A stretch of DNA of 64,000 bases from Pedococcus sp031456495 (GTDB taxonomy: Bacteria > Actinomycetota > Actinomycetes > Actinomycetales > Dermatophilaceae): positions 124,001 through 188,000 of the forward strand of contig NZ_JAVDUW010000002.1 of NCBI RefSeq assembly GCF_031456495.1, read 5' to 3'. Shown here piece after piece: positions 17,962 to 25,870 of the stretch. Positions within the stretch are counted from its first letter, which is position 1. Every line of letters starts with the position of its first letter. The notes beneath the pieces were generated by a model that worked only from the letters and a program-made list of their open reading frames with translations, searched no databases and was not told the DNA's origin. The position numbers and the translations under genes were made by a program.

Positions 17962-18845
17962 CCGACCTGCAGTTCCCCCGCGAGGCCGCGCTCGCGGTCG
18001 TCCGCACCGCGCTCGAGGAGGACCTCGGCCCGCAGGGCGTCGACGTCACGACCGACGCCACCATCCCGGCCGACCAGGTGAGCACCGCGCACCTGGTCGC
18101 CCGCGCCGACGGCGTCCTCGCGGGCACCCCGGCGGTCGCCCTCGTCTTCGAGGAGGTGGCCCGGCGCCTCGGCGCGGACCCGCTCGAGGTCGACTGCCCG
18201 CACCAGGACGGCGACCTCGTCGGCGCCGGCGACGTCGTCGCGGTGCTGCGCGGCTCGACCCGCGTCCTGCTCGTCGGCGAGCGGACCATGCTCAACATCG
18301 TGTGCCGGATGTCCGGTGTCGCCAGCCACACGTGGGACTGGGCGCAGCGGCTGCAGGGCACCGGCGCCACCGTCCTCGACACCCGCAAGACCACCCCCGG
18401 TCTGCGCGCGCTGGAGAAGTACGCCGTCCGCGCCGGCGGGGGCACCAACAAGCGCATGGGCCTGTTCGACGTGGCGATGATCAAGGACAACCACAAGCTC
18501 GCCGCCGGCTCGCTGTCCAAGGCGTATGCCGCGGTGCGCGCCACCCACCCGAACGTCCCCGTGCAGGTCGAGGTCACCACCGTGGCGGAGGCGGTCGAGG
18601 CCGTGGACGCGGGTGCCCGGTTCCTGCTCTGCGACAACATGACTCCAGCGCTGCTGCGCGAGACGGTCGAGGCCGTCCGTGCCACGGGCGAGCACGTCGA
18701 GCTCGAGGCCACCGGCGGCCTGACGCTGGGGGAGGCGCGCGAGTACGCCGAGACCGGCGTCGACTACCTCTCGGTCGGTGGGCTCACGCACTCCAGCCCG
18801 ATCCTCGACCTCGCCCTCGACCTCGTGGACGACGAGGACGACTGA
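17958..18845 (+). CDS. nadC: nicotinate-nucleotide pyrophosphorylase NadC
   Basis: 295 residues. Converts quinolinate and PRPP to nicotinate mononucleotide. Conserved ERTMLNIVCRMSGVAS, DTRKTTPGLRALEKYAVRAGG and IKDNHK segments are present, ending EATGGLTLGEAREYAETGVDY. GTG 17958 overlaps the nadB stop (GTGA), so the two are translationally coupled. Confidence 0.96.
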   Translation: MTDLQFPREAALAVVRTALEEDLGPQGVDVTTDATIPADQVSTAHLVARADGVLAGTPAVALVFEEVARRLGADPLEVDCPHQDGDLVGAGDVVAVLRGSTRVLLVGERTMLNIVCRMSGVASHTWDWAQRLQGTGATVLDTRKTTPGLRALEKYAVRAGGGTNKRMGLFDVAMIKDNHKLAAGSLSKAYAAVRATHPNVPVQVEVTTVAEAVEAVDAGARFLLCDNMTPALLRETVEAVRATGEHVELEATGGLTLGEAREYAETGVDYLSVGGLTHSSPILDLALDLVDDEDD

Positions 18846-18895
18846 CCCCGACCCGCGGATGAGGGCGGCGCAGGAGCGCTGGGTACCCTTTGCGG

Positions 18896-20413
18896 GTGAC
18901 CCAGACCCCCGGCCAGACGACCGTCGCCACCCCCGAGACCGACCTGCCCGAGCAGATGAAGGTCCGGCGGGACAAGCGCGACCGCCTGCTCGCCGAGGGC
19001 CGTGACGCCTACCCGGTCTGGGTCGACCGCACCCACACCCTCGGCGAGGTCCGTGAGCAGTGGGGCCACCTCGAGGCCGGCGAGGAGACCGACGACCTCG
19101 TCGGCGTCGCGGGCCGCGTCATCTTCATCCGCAACACCGGCAAGCTCGCCTTCGCGACCCTCCAGGAGGGCATCGGGACCCGCCTGCAGGTGATGCTCAG
19201 CCTCGCCGAGGTGGGTGAGGAGTCGCTCGCGGCGTGGAAGGCCGACGTCGACCTCGGCGACCACGTCTTCGTCGAGGGCCGCGTCATCTCCTCCAAGCGT
19301 GGCGAGCTCTCGGTCATGGCGAAGACGTGGCAGATGGCCTCCAAGGCGCTGCGCCCGCTGCCGGTGCTGCACCACGACCTGTCCGAGGAGGCGCGGGTCC
19401 GCCAGCGGTACGCCGACCTCATCGTGCGCCAGGAGTCCCGGGACATGGTGCGCACCAAGGCGCGCGCGCTGTCGGCGATCCGTGGAGTGCTGGACAGGCA
19501 GGGCTACCTCGAGGTCGAGACGCCGATCATCCAGCTGGTCCACGGCGGCGCGGCTGCTCGCCCGTTCCGGACCCACATGAACGCCTTCGACCAGGACATG
19601 ACGCTGCGCATCGCCCTGGAGCTCAACCTCAAGAAGGCCGTCGTCGGCGGTGTCGACCGCGTCTACGAGATGGGCCGCATCTTCCGCAACGAGGGCGTCG
19701 ACGCGACCCACAGCCCCGAGTTCACGATGCTCGAGGCCTACCAGGCGTACGGCGACCAGACCACCATCGGCGCCCTCATGCGTGACCTCTACCTCGGTGT
19801 CGCCGACGCCCTCGGCTCGCGCACGGTCCAGACGGAGCGCGGCACCGTCGACCTCGACGCCGAGTGGCGCTGGCTGCCGGTCTACGACGCGGTCAGCGAG
19901 GTCCTCGGCGAGACCGTCGACATCGACACCGACCTCGAGACGCTGCGCGGGTATGCCGCGAAGCACGACGTGCCGGTCGACCCCGCGTGGGACAAGGACA
20001 AGGTCTTCCTCGAGCTGCTCGGCGAGCTCGTGGAGCCCACGCTGCTGCAGCCGACGTTCCTGTGCGACTACCCGGCGGTCGCCCAGCCGCTCGCCCGGCC
20101 GCACCGCTCCAAGCCCGGTCACATCGAGGCGTGGGACCTCATCATCGCCGGCGTCGAGCGCGGCACCGGCTTCTCCGAGCTCGTCGACCCCGTCGTGCAG
20201 CGCGAGGTCCTCACCGCCCAGTCGGTCAAGGCCGCCGGCGGCGACCACGAGGCGATGCAGCTCGACGAGGACTTCCTGCGGGCGCTGGAGTACGGCGCAC
20301 CGCCCATGGGTGGCTTGGGCCTGGGCATCGACCGGATGATCATGCTGTTCACCGGCGCCAACATCCGCGAGACCATCCTGTTCCCGCACCTGAAGCCCGA
20401 GGTGGCGCGGTGA
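18896..20413 (+). CDS. lysS: lysyl-tRNA synthetase, class II
   Basis: 505 residues. N-terminal OB-fold (VAGRVIFIRNTGKLAFATLQ) binds the anticodon, and the class II core holds motif 2 (RIFRNEGVDATHSPEFTMLE) and motif 3 (GLGLGIDRMIMLF). GTG 18896 is chosen over TTG 18890. TACCCT at 18884-18889 lies six bases before it, again a leaderless layout, so lysS probably has its own promoter rather than relying on nadC read-through. Confidence 0.96.
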   Translation: MTQTPGQTTVATPETDLPEQMKVRRDKRDRLLAEGRDAYPVWVDRTHTLGEVREQWGHLEAGEETDDLVGVAGRVIFIRNTGKLAFATLQEGIGTRLQVMLSLAEVGEESLAAWKADVDLGDHVFVEGRVISSKRGELSVMAKTWQMASKALRPLPVLHHDLSEEARVRQRYADLIVRQESRDMVRTKARALSAIRGVLDRQGYLEVETPIIQLVHGGAAARPFRTHMNAFDQDMTLRIALELNLKKAVVGGVDRVYEMGRIFRNEGVDATHSPEFTMLEAYQAYGDQTTIGALMRDLYLGVADALGSRTVQTERGTVDLDAEWRWLPVYDAVSEVLGETVDIDTDLETLRGYAAKHDVPVDPAWDKDKVFLELLGELVEPTLLQPTFLCDYPAVAQPLARPHRSKPGHIEAWDLIIAGVERGTGFSELVDPVVQREVLTAQSVKAAGGDHEAMQLDEDFLRALEYGAPPMGGLGLGIDRMIMLFTGANIRETILFPHLKPEVAR

Positions 20414-20610
20414 GCGGGGTCTGGCCGTACATCGCGGCGATCATCCCGTCCGCGGGCGTCGGATTCCTTTTCTGGGTGGTCATCAAGAACATGATCGAGG
20501 GCGACCGCAAGGAACGACTCGCGCATTCCCAGTGGGACCGCGAGCACGAAAAGGAACAATCCCGGGAAAAGGCGACGGACAATTCCACGGCCCCGCCGGA
20601 AAACGACTGA
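20410..20610 (+). CDS. small single-pass membrane protein
   Basis: 66 residues beginning with GTG 20410, which overlaps the lysS stop (GTGA). One membrane segment (about residues 4-26, WPYIAAIIPSAGVGFLFWVV) is followed by a strongly charged tail rich in Lys, Glu and Asp. Similar small proteins between lysS and lsr2 occur in other actinobacteria, from memory; function is unknown. Base composition drops sharply in its second half, with many GGAA/TTCC tetramers unlike its neighbours. Confidence 0.75.
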   Translation: MSGVWPYIAAIIPSAGVGFLFWVVIKNMIEGDRKERLAHSQWDREHEKEQSREKATDNSTAPPEND

Positions 20611-20617
20611 GTAAAAC

Positions 20618-20667
20618 CCGGGAAATCACCGTCCTGCTTTTGCGGTCGCCCTTTTCCCGGCTATCTT
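20618..20667 (+). promoter_or_regulatory. lsr2 promoter region with inverted repeat
   Basis: TTGCGG (20640-20645) and TATCTT (20662-20667) with a 16-base spacer form a plausible promoter for lsr2. An 8-bp perfect inverted repeat, CCGGGAAA (20618-20625) and TTTCCCGG (20653-20660), brackets the -35 element; a third copy of CCCGGGAAA lies at 20561-20569 inside the upstream gene. The positions suggest an operator. Which protein binds is unknown. Confidence 0.5.
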
Positions 20668-20707
20668 TCTCTCGTACGGATTTCCTTTTCCCCTGAGAGG
20701 AACCCAG

Positions 20708-21040
20708 ATGGCCCAGCGTGTGAACATCGTCCTCGAGGACGACCTCGACGGCAGCGAGGCCGACGAGACGGTGTCGTTCGCCCTCGACGGCACGACCTAC
20801 GAGATCGACCTCAGTGCCGCGAACGCGGCGAAGCTGCGCGACGCCCTCGCGCCCTACGTCGGGCACGCCCGCCGTGCGTCGGGCCGCCGGGCCCCCGCCC
20901 GATCCACCGCGAGCCGGTCGGGCGGCGCCAAGCGCGACCTCGCCGACGTCCGCGAGTGGGCGCGCGCCAACGGCCACCAGGTCAGCGACCGTGGCCGCAT
21001 CTCCGCCGAGATCCAGGCGGCGTACGACAAGGCGCACTGA
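20708..21040 (+). CDS. lsr2: Lsr2-family nucleoid-associated protein
   Basis: 110 residues. Lsr2 is the actinobacterial H-NS-like protein that bridges DNA and silences AT-rich genes. The N-terminal dimerisation domain (about 1-55) starts MAQRVNIVLEDDLDGSEADE; a basic linker follows; the C-terminal AT-hook-like domain carries the RGR motif at 95-97 within GHQVSDRGRISAEI. GAGAGGAA at 20695-20702 is a good ribosome site for ATG 20708. Confidence 0.96.
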   Translation: MAQRVNIVLEDDLDGSEADETVSFALDGTTYEIDLSAANAAKLRDALAPYVGHARRASGRRAPARSTASRSGGAKRDLADVREWARANGHQVSDRGRISAEIQAAYDKAH

Positions 21041-21711
21041 CCGCCATCTCCGCCCGTTCCCTCGTCGACCGGCTCCGGCCGGTCCTGTCCCACCCCACCC
21101 TGCGCGCGGCAGGTCCGGACGACCCGGACCTGCCGTGGCGCTGGGCGGACGTCCTCGCCGGCCAGCGCGCGGGCGAGGACCCCACCGGCCCCTGGCGTGC
21201 GGCCCTGTCCGCGTCGACCGCCCGCCAGTACGCCGCCGCGACCCCGCCCGCCATGCCGGCGGCGTTCGTCCTGCAGTGGCTGCTCGAGGTCGCCGCAGTG
21301 CCTGCCGCCCACGCGGCCGCGCACACCGCCCACGTGCTCGACCCGCTCCGGGCCGGGCTCAGCTTCGCCCTCGAGCCGCGGCAGCTGTACCCCGTCGTGG
21401 TCCAGCTGCGCGAGGCCCCGGTGACCCCGATGCTGCTCGACGAGCGGCTCGAGGCCGCGCGCGCGGCATACCTCTCGGCGGCCACCGAGCTCGCGCTGAC
21501 GTACCGGCCGGGGGTGCACCTCGGGACCCACCAGCGGCTCGAGATGGTGCGCGACGTCTGGGCGATGGCGCTGGCGCGGGCCCGCGGGCAGCGGCCCCCG
21601 CAGCGCGGGTCCTGCTGCTACCTGTACGTCCTGCCGGGGACGCACGAGTGCACCGGCTGCCCGCGACTGCGTCGCCGACCGCCGTCGCCGGCCCGGCACG
21701 CGGCCGGCTAG
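21037..21711 (+). CDS. FhuF-type (2Fe-2S)-binding protein
   Basis: About 224 residues. The C-terminus carries CCYLYVLPGTHECTGCPR, the C-C-x10-C-x2-C pattern that binds the iron-sulfur cluster in FhuF-like ferric-siderophore reductases. The rest matches the loose helical FhuF fold. No ATG or GTG begins the conserved part: the open frame reaches back to GTG 20956 inside lsr2, but CTG 21037 overlaps the lsr2 stop as CTGA, exactly where ATGA or GTGA overlaps occur elsewhere in this window. I place the start at that CTG with low certainty. No siderophore transporter adjoins it. Confidence 0.72.
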   Translation: MTAISARSLVDRLRPVLSHPTLRAAGPDDPDLPWRWADVLAGQRAGEDPTGPWRAALSASTARQYAAATPPAMPAAFVLQWLLEVAAVPAAHAAAHTAHVLDPLRAGLSFALEPRQLYPVVVQLREAPVTPMLLDERLEAARAAYLSAATELALTYRPGVHLGTHQRLEMVRDVWAMALARARGQRPPQRGSCCYLYVLPGTHECTGCPRLRRRPPSPARHAAG

Positions 21712-22583
21712 GCCAGCAGGTCCTCGATCAGGTCGCCGTCGGAGTCCAGCCGTTCGAGGACCTCCTCGAGGTCGAGCTGCTCGAACTTCCCGCCCTCGGC
21801 GCCCTGCTCGACCTCGTCCCACGTGCGGGGCGCGGCGACGGTGGGGGCGTCCTTGCCGCGCAGCGAGTACGGGCAGATGGTCGTCTTGGCCGCGACGTTC
21901 TGGCTCCAGTCGAGGAACACCTTCCCCGGGCGCAGCGACTTGGTCATCTTCCAGACGACCAGGTCCGGGTGCTTCTTGGTCAGCTCCTGCGCGAGCTGCT
22001 GGGCGAGGTCGCGCGTCTGGTCCGACGTGAGGTCGCCCGGCATCGTCGCGTAGAGCTGCATCCCCTTGCTGCCGCTCGTCACCGGGTAGAGCTCGAGGCC
22101 CAGCTCGCCGAGCCGCTCACGCACCAGCAGCGCCACCCGGGCGCACTCGGCCAGCCCCGCAGGGGCCCCCGGGTCGAGGTCGACGACCAGCCGGTCGGGG
22201 TGCAGCCGCGTGCCGTCGGCGTCCACGCGCCACTGCGGCACGTGCAGCTCGATGGAGTTGAGGTTGACCAGGTAGGTCAGGTGCGACAGGTCCTCCACCA
22301 TCGGGTAGGTCACGTCGTCGACCTGCACCCGCGGCAGCCACGACGGCGCCCCCGAGGGGAGGTTCTTCTCGAAGAAGCTCTGGTCGGACGTGCCGTGCGG
22401 CCAGCGCACCCGCGTCACCGGGCGCCCCGACAGGTGGGGCAGGATCACGTCGGCCACCTGGGCGTAGTAGTTGAGCACCTCGCCCTTGGTGGTCTCCGTG
22501 TGCGGGTAGAGCAGCTTGTCCAGGCTGGTGAGCCTGAGCCGCCGCCCGGCCACCTCGACGCGGGTCACCTCCCCCTCAGGCAC
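21708..22583 (-). CDS. LigD-type polymerase domain protein (NHEJ primase-polymerase)
   Basis: 291 residues comprising only the polymerase/primase domain of LigD. The metal-binding motif DLDPG is in VVDLDPGAPAG, preceded by LYPHTETTKGEVLNYY and followed by VTSGSKGMQLYATM and KVFLDWSQN. Such enzymes fill gaps and add nucleotides at double-strand breaks during non-homologous end joining. Its start overlaps the end of the ligase gene by eight bases, so the two are one transcript. Its stop overlaps the convergent FhuF-type gene. Confidence 0.93.
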   Translation of the reverse strand: MPEGEVTRVEVAGRRLRLTSLDKLLYPHTETTKGEVLNYYAQVADVILPHLSGRPVTRVRWPHGTSDQSFFEKNLPSGAPSWLPRVQVDDVTYPMVEDLSHLTYLVNLNSIELHVPQWRVDADGTRLHPDRLVVDLDPGAPAGLAECARVALLVRERLGELGLELYPVTSGSKGMQLYATMPGDLTSDQTRDLAQQLAQELTKKHPDLVVWKMTKSLRPGKVFLDWSQNVAAKTTICPYSLRGKDAPTVAAPRTWDEVEQGAEGGKFEQLDLEEVLERLDSDGDLIEDLLA

Positions 22584-23520
22584 CGTCCACCTCCTGCAGG
22601 TCCGCGGGCGTGAGGTCCGGGCGCACCCCGAGGTATGCCGGCTGGCGCAGCCGGCCGTCCTTCGTCACCTCGAGCGCGCGCACCTCGACGACGACGCGCG
22701 GCTCGACCCAGGTCGTGCCGACGGCGTCGACCCGGGGGACCGGCGTGGAGAACGGTGACGACGGGATCGTCCCGGTGCCGATCTCCTCGGCCAGCAACGT
22801 GGCCGCGCGGCCGGCGATGCCGCTGCCGACCCGGCCGAGGAAGGACCAGCCGCCGGCGCCGTCGGGGGTGCCGACGAGGATCGCCCCGAGCCGGCCAGAG
22901 TCGTTGGTCTGCTCCGGGCGCCAGCCGCCGACGACGACGGAGTGCGTGGCCCGGTGCGGGGACTTGAGCCAGTCGGCCGACCGTCGCCCGGGCAGGTAGG
23001 GGGAGGACCGCCGCTTGCTCACCACACCCTCGAGCCCCTGCTCCAGGGTCGCGTCGAACAGCTCCTGCCCGTCGTCGTAGACCGGCGGCACCTGCCAGTG
23101 CCGGCCGTCGAGGTCGAGGCGCTCGAGCAGCTCGCGCCGGGCCGACAGCGGCTGGCCGGTGAGGTCGGACCCGTACAGCCGCAGCAGGTCGAACACCATG
23201 AAGGTGACCGGGCGCGTCGCCGCCAGCCGCTCGGCCTTGCGGCGGTCGCGCACGTGCATCCGCTCGGCGAGGGCGCCGAAGGAGGGCCGCCCGCCGTCGA
23301 GCGCGACGACCTCGCCGTCGAGCAGCATGTCGTCGTAGAGGTCGGCCAGGCCGGCCAGCTCGGGGAAGCTGGCGGTGGCGTCGTTCCCCGCACGCGAGGT
23401 GAGCGTCAGCCGGCCGTCGCGGACGTCGGCGAGCACGCGCATGCCGTCCCACTTCACCTCGTGCAGCCAGTCCTCCCCCGTGGGGAGGGCCGTGGCCGGG
23501 GTGGCCAGCATGGGACGCAT
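22576..23520 (-). CDS. ATP-dependent DNA ligase (LigD ligase-domain / LigC type)
   Basis: 314 residues. Nucleotidyltransferase motif I is EVKWDGMR, with Lys as the adenylated residue, at about 21-28; FMVFDLLR and EGVVSKRRSSPYLPGRRSADWLK give motifs III-V, and an OB-fold follows. It seals breaks brought together by Ku. No polymerase or phosphoesterase domain is fused. It is transcribed away from ku across an 84-base divergent gap. Confidence 0.93.
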   Translation of the reverse strand: MRPMLATPATALPTGEDWLHEVKWDGMRVLADVRDGRLTLTSRAGNDATASFPELAGLADLYDDMLLDGEVVALDGGRPSFGALAERMHVRDRRKAERLAATRPVTFMVFDLLRLYGSDLTGQPLSARRELLERLDLDGRHWQVPPVYDDGQELFDATLEQGLEGVVSKRRSSPYLPGRRSADWLKSPHRATHSVVVGGWRPEQTNDSGRLGAILVGTPDGAGGWSFLGRVGSGIAGRAATLLAEEIGTGTIPSSPFSTPVPRVDAVGTTWVEPRVVVEVRALEVTKDGRLRQPAYLGVRPDLTPADLQEVDGA

Positions 23521-23583
23521 CCGGTCATTCTGTCAGCGCAGTCACCGGGGAGCTGCGGAAAAGGGACGTGGCGCCGCCACGCG

Positions 23584-23608
23584 GCATACGCGAAGATCGT
23601 CGGTATGC
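23584..23608. promoter_or_regulatory. inverted repeat at the ku start
   Basis: GCATAC (23584-23589) and GTATGC (23603-23608) face each other across 13 bases, the second half covering the ku ATG. The left half is a full copy of the window-wide octamer CGGCATAC. It lies in the divergent ligase-ku gap, so it could be an operator for the NHEJ genes, or a chance pairing of a very common motif. Confidence 0.4.
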
Positions 23609-24555
23609 GAGCCATCTGGAAGGGCGCGGTGTCGTTCGGGCTGGTCAACGTGCCCATCCGGCTGTACTCCGCCACCGAGAACCACGACGTGCAGTTCCGC
23701 CAGGTGCACCGCGAGGACGGCGGGCGGATCAAGTACCAGCGGATCTGCTCGATCGACGGCGAGGTGGTGTCCTACGACGACATCGCCAAGGGCTACGAGA
23801 CCGAGGACGGCGAGATGGTCGTCCTCACCGACGAGGACTTCAAGGACCTGCCGGCGACCAGCAGCAAGGAGATCTCGGTCGAGAAGTTCGTGCCGGCCGA
23901 GCAGATCGACCCGATGCTGTTCGACAAGTCGTACTACCTCGAGCCGGACAAGGCGGCGACCAAGCCCTACGTCCTGCTGCGCGACGCGCTCGAGCGCGAG
24001 AACCGCATGGCGGTCGTCACCGTCTCGATCCGCACCCGGATGACGATGGCGGTGCTGCGGGTGCACGAGGGCGTCATCGTCATGCAGACGATGTTGTGGC
24101 CGGACGAGATCCGCAAGCCCGACTTCGCCACCCTCGACGACGACCAGAAGGCGACCAAGCAGGAGCTCGCGATGGCCGACCTGCTCATCGAGCAGCTCGC
24201 CGGGGACTACGAGCCGGACGAGTACGAGGACGACTACGCGGCCGCGCTGCAGGCCCTGGTCAAGGCCAAGGTCGAGGGCGGTGAGGTGCAGTTCACGCCG
24301 GAGACCAAGGACGAGTCGGGCGAGGTGGTCGACCTGCTCGCCGCGCTCAAGCGGTCCGTCGACAAGGCCAAGGCGTCGCGCGGCGAGTCGCCCGCCCCGC
24401 AGAAGACAGCGGCGAAGAAGACCGCCGCGTCGCGGTCGGCCACGAAGAAGGCGACGTCCTCCACGAGCGCTGCGAAGTCGACGGCGGCGAAGAAGACCAC
24501 GGCGAAGAGCGGGTCGAGGACGGCCGCCAAGAAGACGGCGAAGAAGGCCAGCTGA
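23605..24555 (+). CDS. ku: Ku protein (non-homologous end joining)
   Basis: 316 residues. Bacterial Ku homodimer that binds DNA ends and recruits LigD-type enzymes. The core (about 1-255) starts MRAIWKGAVSFGLVNVPIRLYS and contains the typical ENRMAVVTVSIRTRM region. After about residue 265 comes a Lys/Ala/Ser/Thr-rich tail with repeated AAKK units, a basic extension seen in some actinobacterial Ku proteins and resembling histone H1 tails. No strong ribosome site precedes ATG 23605. It is divergent from the ligase and polymerase genes. Confidence 0.96.
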   Translation: MRAIWKGAVSFGLVNVPIRLYSATENHDVQFRQVHREDGGRIKYQRICSIDGEVVSYDDIAKGYETEDGEMVVLTDEDFKDLPATSSKEISVEKFVPAEQIDPMLFDKSYYLEPDKAATKPYVLLRDALERENRMAVVTVSIRTRMTMAVLRVHEGVIVMQTMLWPDEIRKPDFATLDDDQKATKQELAMADLLIEQLAGDYEPDEYEDDYAAALQALVKAKVEGGEVQFTPETKDESGEVVDLLAALKRSVDKAKASRGESPAPQKTAAKKTAASRSATKKATSSTSAAKSTAAKKTTAKSGSRTAAKKTAKKAS

Positions 24556-24957
24556 GTGAGCGCGATGCCCACCGCCGACGACCTGTCCGTCGTCGAGGAC
24601 TGCGAACGTGCCCTGCTCACCGGGTCGGTGCGCGGTGACCGGCTCAGCGCCGGGCTGCTGCTGCACCCCGACTTCCGCGAGGTCGGGCAGTCGGGGAGGG
24701 TCTGGGACCGCGACTCGGTCCTGGACCTGATGGAGGCCGAGGCCCATGCCGGCCCGGTCGCCATCCGCGCCGAGGAACTGGTGCCGACGGCCCTGGCACC
24801 GGGCGTCGTGCTGCTGACCTACATCTCCGTGTCCGCGAACGGGCGCGCCCACCGGTCGTCGGTGTGGGTGCGGCGGGACGGGCGCTGGCAGCTCCTGCAC
24901 CACCAGGGCACGCCGGTCCCGGCCCCCGACGTACCGCCAGTCGCCGCGGACGTGTGA
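24556..24957 (+). CDS. SnoaL/NTF2-like (DUF4440-type) protein
   Basis: 133 residues with an NTF2-like cone-fold pattern: an N-terminal helix (DLSVVEDCERALLTG), then LHPDFREVGQSGRVWDRDSVLDLM and closing strands SSVWVRRDGRWQLLHHQGTP. Proteins of this kind are small enzymes or binding proteins; no specific activity can be assigned. GTG 24556 follows the ku stop directly, so it is probably cotranscribed; ATG 24565 is the alternative start. Confidence 0.75.
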   Translation: MSAMPTADDLSVVEDCERALLTGSVRGDRLSAGLLLHPDFREVGQSGRVWDRDSVLDLMEAEAHAGPVAIRAEELVPTALAPGVVLLTYISVSANGRAHRSSVWVRRDGRWQLLHHQGTPVPAPDVPPVAADV

Positions 24958-24961
24958 GTCG

Positions 24962-25789
24962 ATGCCCGAAGGCCACACGCTCCACGCCCTCGCGCGTGAC
25001 CTCGACCGCGCCTTCGCAGGCACCCACCCGGAGGCGACCAGCCCGCAGGGGCGGTTCGCCGCGGGGGCCGCGCTGCTGTCCGGCCGCGAGCTCGTGCACG
25101 CCACCTCGTGGGGCAAGCACCTGTTCGTGGAGTTCGAGGGCGATGCGTGGCTGCACGTCCACCTCGGGCTGATCGGGAAGTTCTCCGTCGACGGACACGA
25201 GTACGCCGGCGCGACACCGGTCACCGGACAGGTGCGGCTGCGGCTGCAGACCGACCAGCACGTCGCGGACCTGCGCGGGCCCAACCTCTGCGCCGTCATC
25301 ACGCCCGAGCAGGTCGAGGCGGTCACCTCCCGCCTCGGCCCGGATCCGCTGCGGCCCGAGCCCGACCCGGACATCGCCTGGCGCCGGATCAGCCGCAGCG
25401 GCAAGACGATCGCCGAGCTGCTCATGGACCAGTCGGTGCTCGCCGGGGTCGGCAACGTCTACCGCTGCGAGGTCCTGTTCCGGCAGCGGGTCGACCCCTT
25501 CCGCCCCGGGCGCGAGATCCGCCGCACCACCTGGGACGCCATCTGGCGCGACCTCGTCGACCTGCTCCCGATGGGGGTGGCGACCGGTCGCATCGTCACC
25601 GTCGAGGAGCAGGTCGAGCAGGTCCGGGCCGAGCTGGCCGGCGGATCCGCGACCCCGCTCCTCGAGCGCACGTCCTACGTCTACCGCCGCCAGGGCGAGC
25701 CGTGCCGCGTCTGTGGCTCGAGGGTCCGCACGCAGGTCGTGGCCGGCCGGAACCTGTTCTGGTGCGGCCGCTGCCAGCGCCGCCGCTGA
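24962..25789 (+). CDS. Fpg/Nei-family DNA glycosylase (Nei2-like)
   Basis: 275 residues. Base-excision repair of oxidised bases. Mature catalytic residues Pro1 and Glu2 come from the MPEGHT start; a lysine in SWGKHLF and the helix-two-turn-helix region (VLAGVGNVYRCEVLFRQ) follow. The C-terminal zinc finger is CRVCGSRV...FWCGRC (C-x2-C-x16-C-x2-C). The MPEGHT rather than MPELPE start points to the Nei side of the family. It extends the repair block led by ku. Confidence 0.93.
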   Translation: MPEGHTLHALARDLDRAFAGTHPEATSPQGRFAAGAALLSGRELVHATSWGKHLFVEFEGDAWLHVHLGLIGKFSVDGHEYAGATPVTGQVRLRLQTDQHVADLRGPNLCAVITPEQVEAVTSRLGPDPLRPEPDPDIAWRRISRSGKTIAELLMDQSVLAGVGNVYRCEVLFRQRVDPFRPGREIRRTTWDAIWRDLVDLLPMGVATGRIVTVEEQVEQVRAELAGGSATPLLERTSYVYRRQGEPCRVCGSRVRTQVVAGRNLFWCGRCQRRR

Positions 25790-25870
25790 GCATCGCCCCA
25801 GCAGCTGCCGCCCGGCGACGCCGTCGAGAGACACACCCGTCGTCCGCGCGACGGCGCCGGCCGCCGCCAC

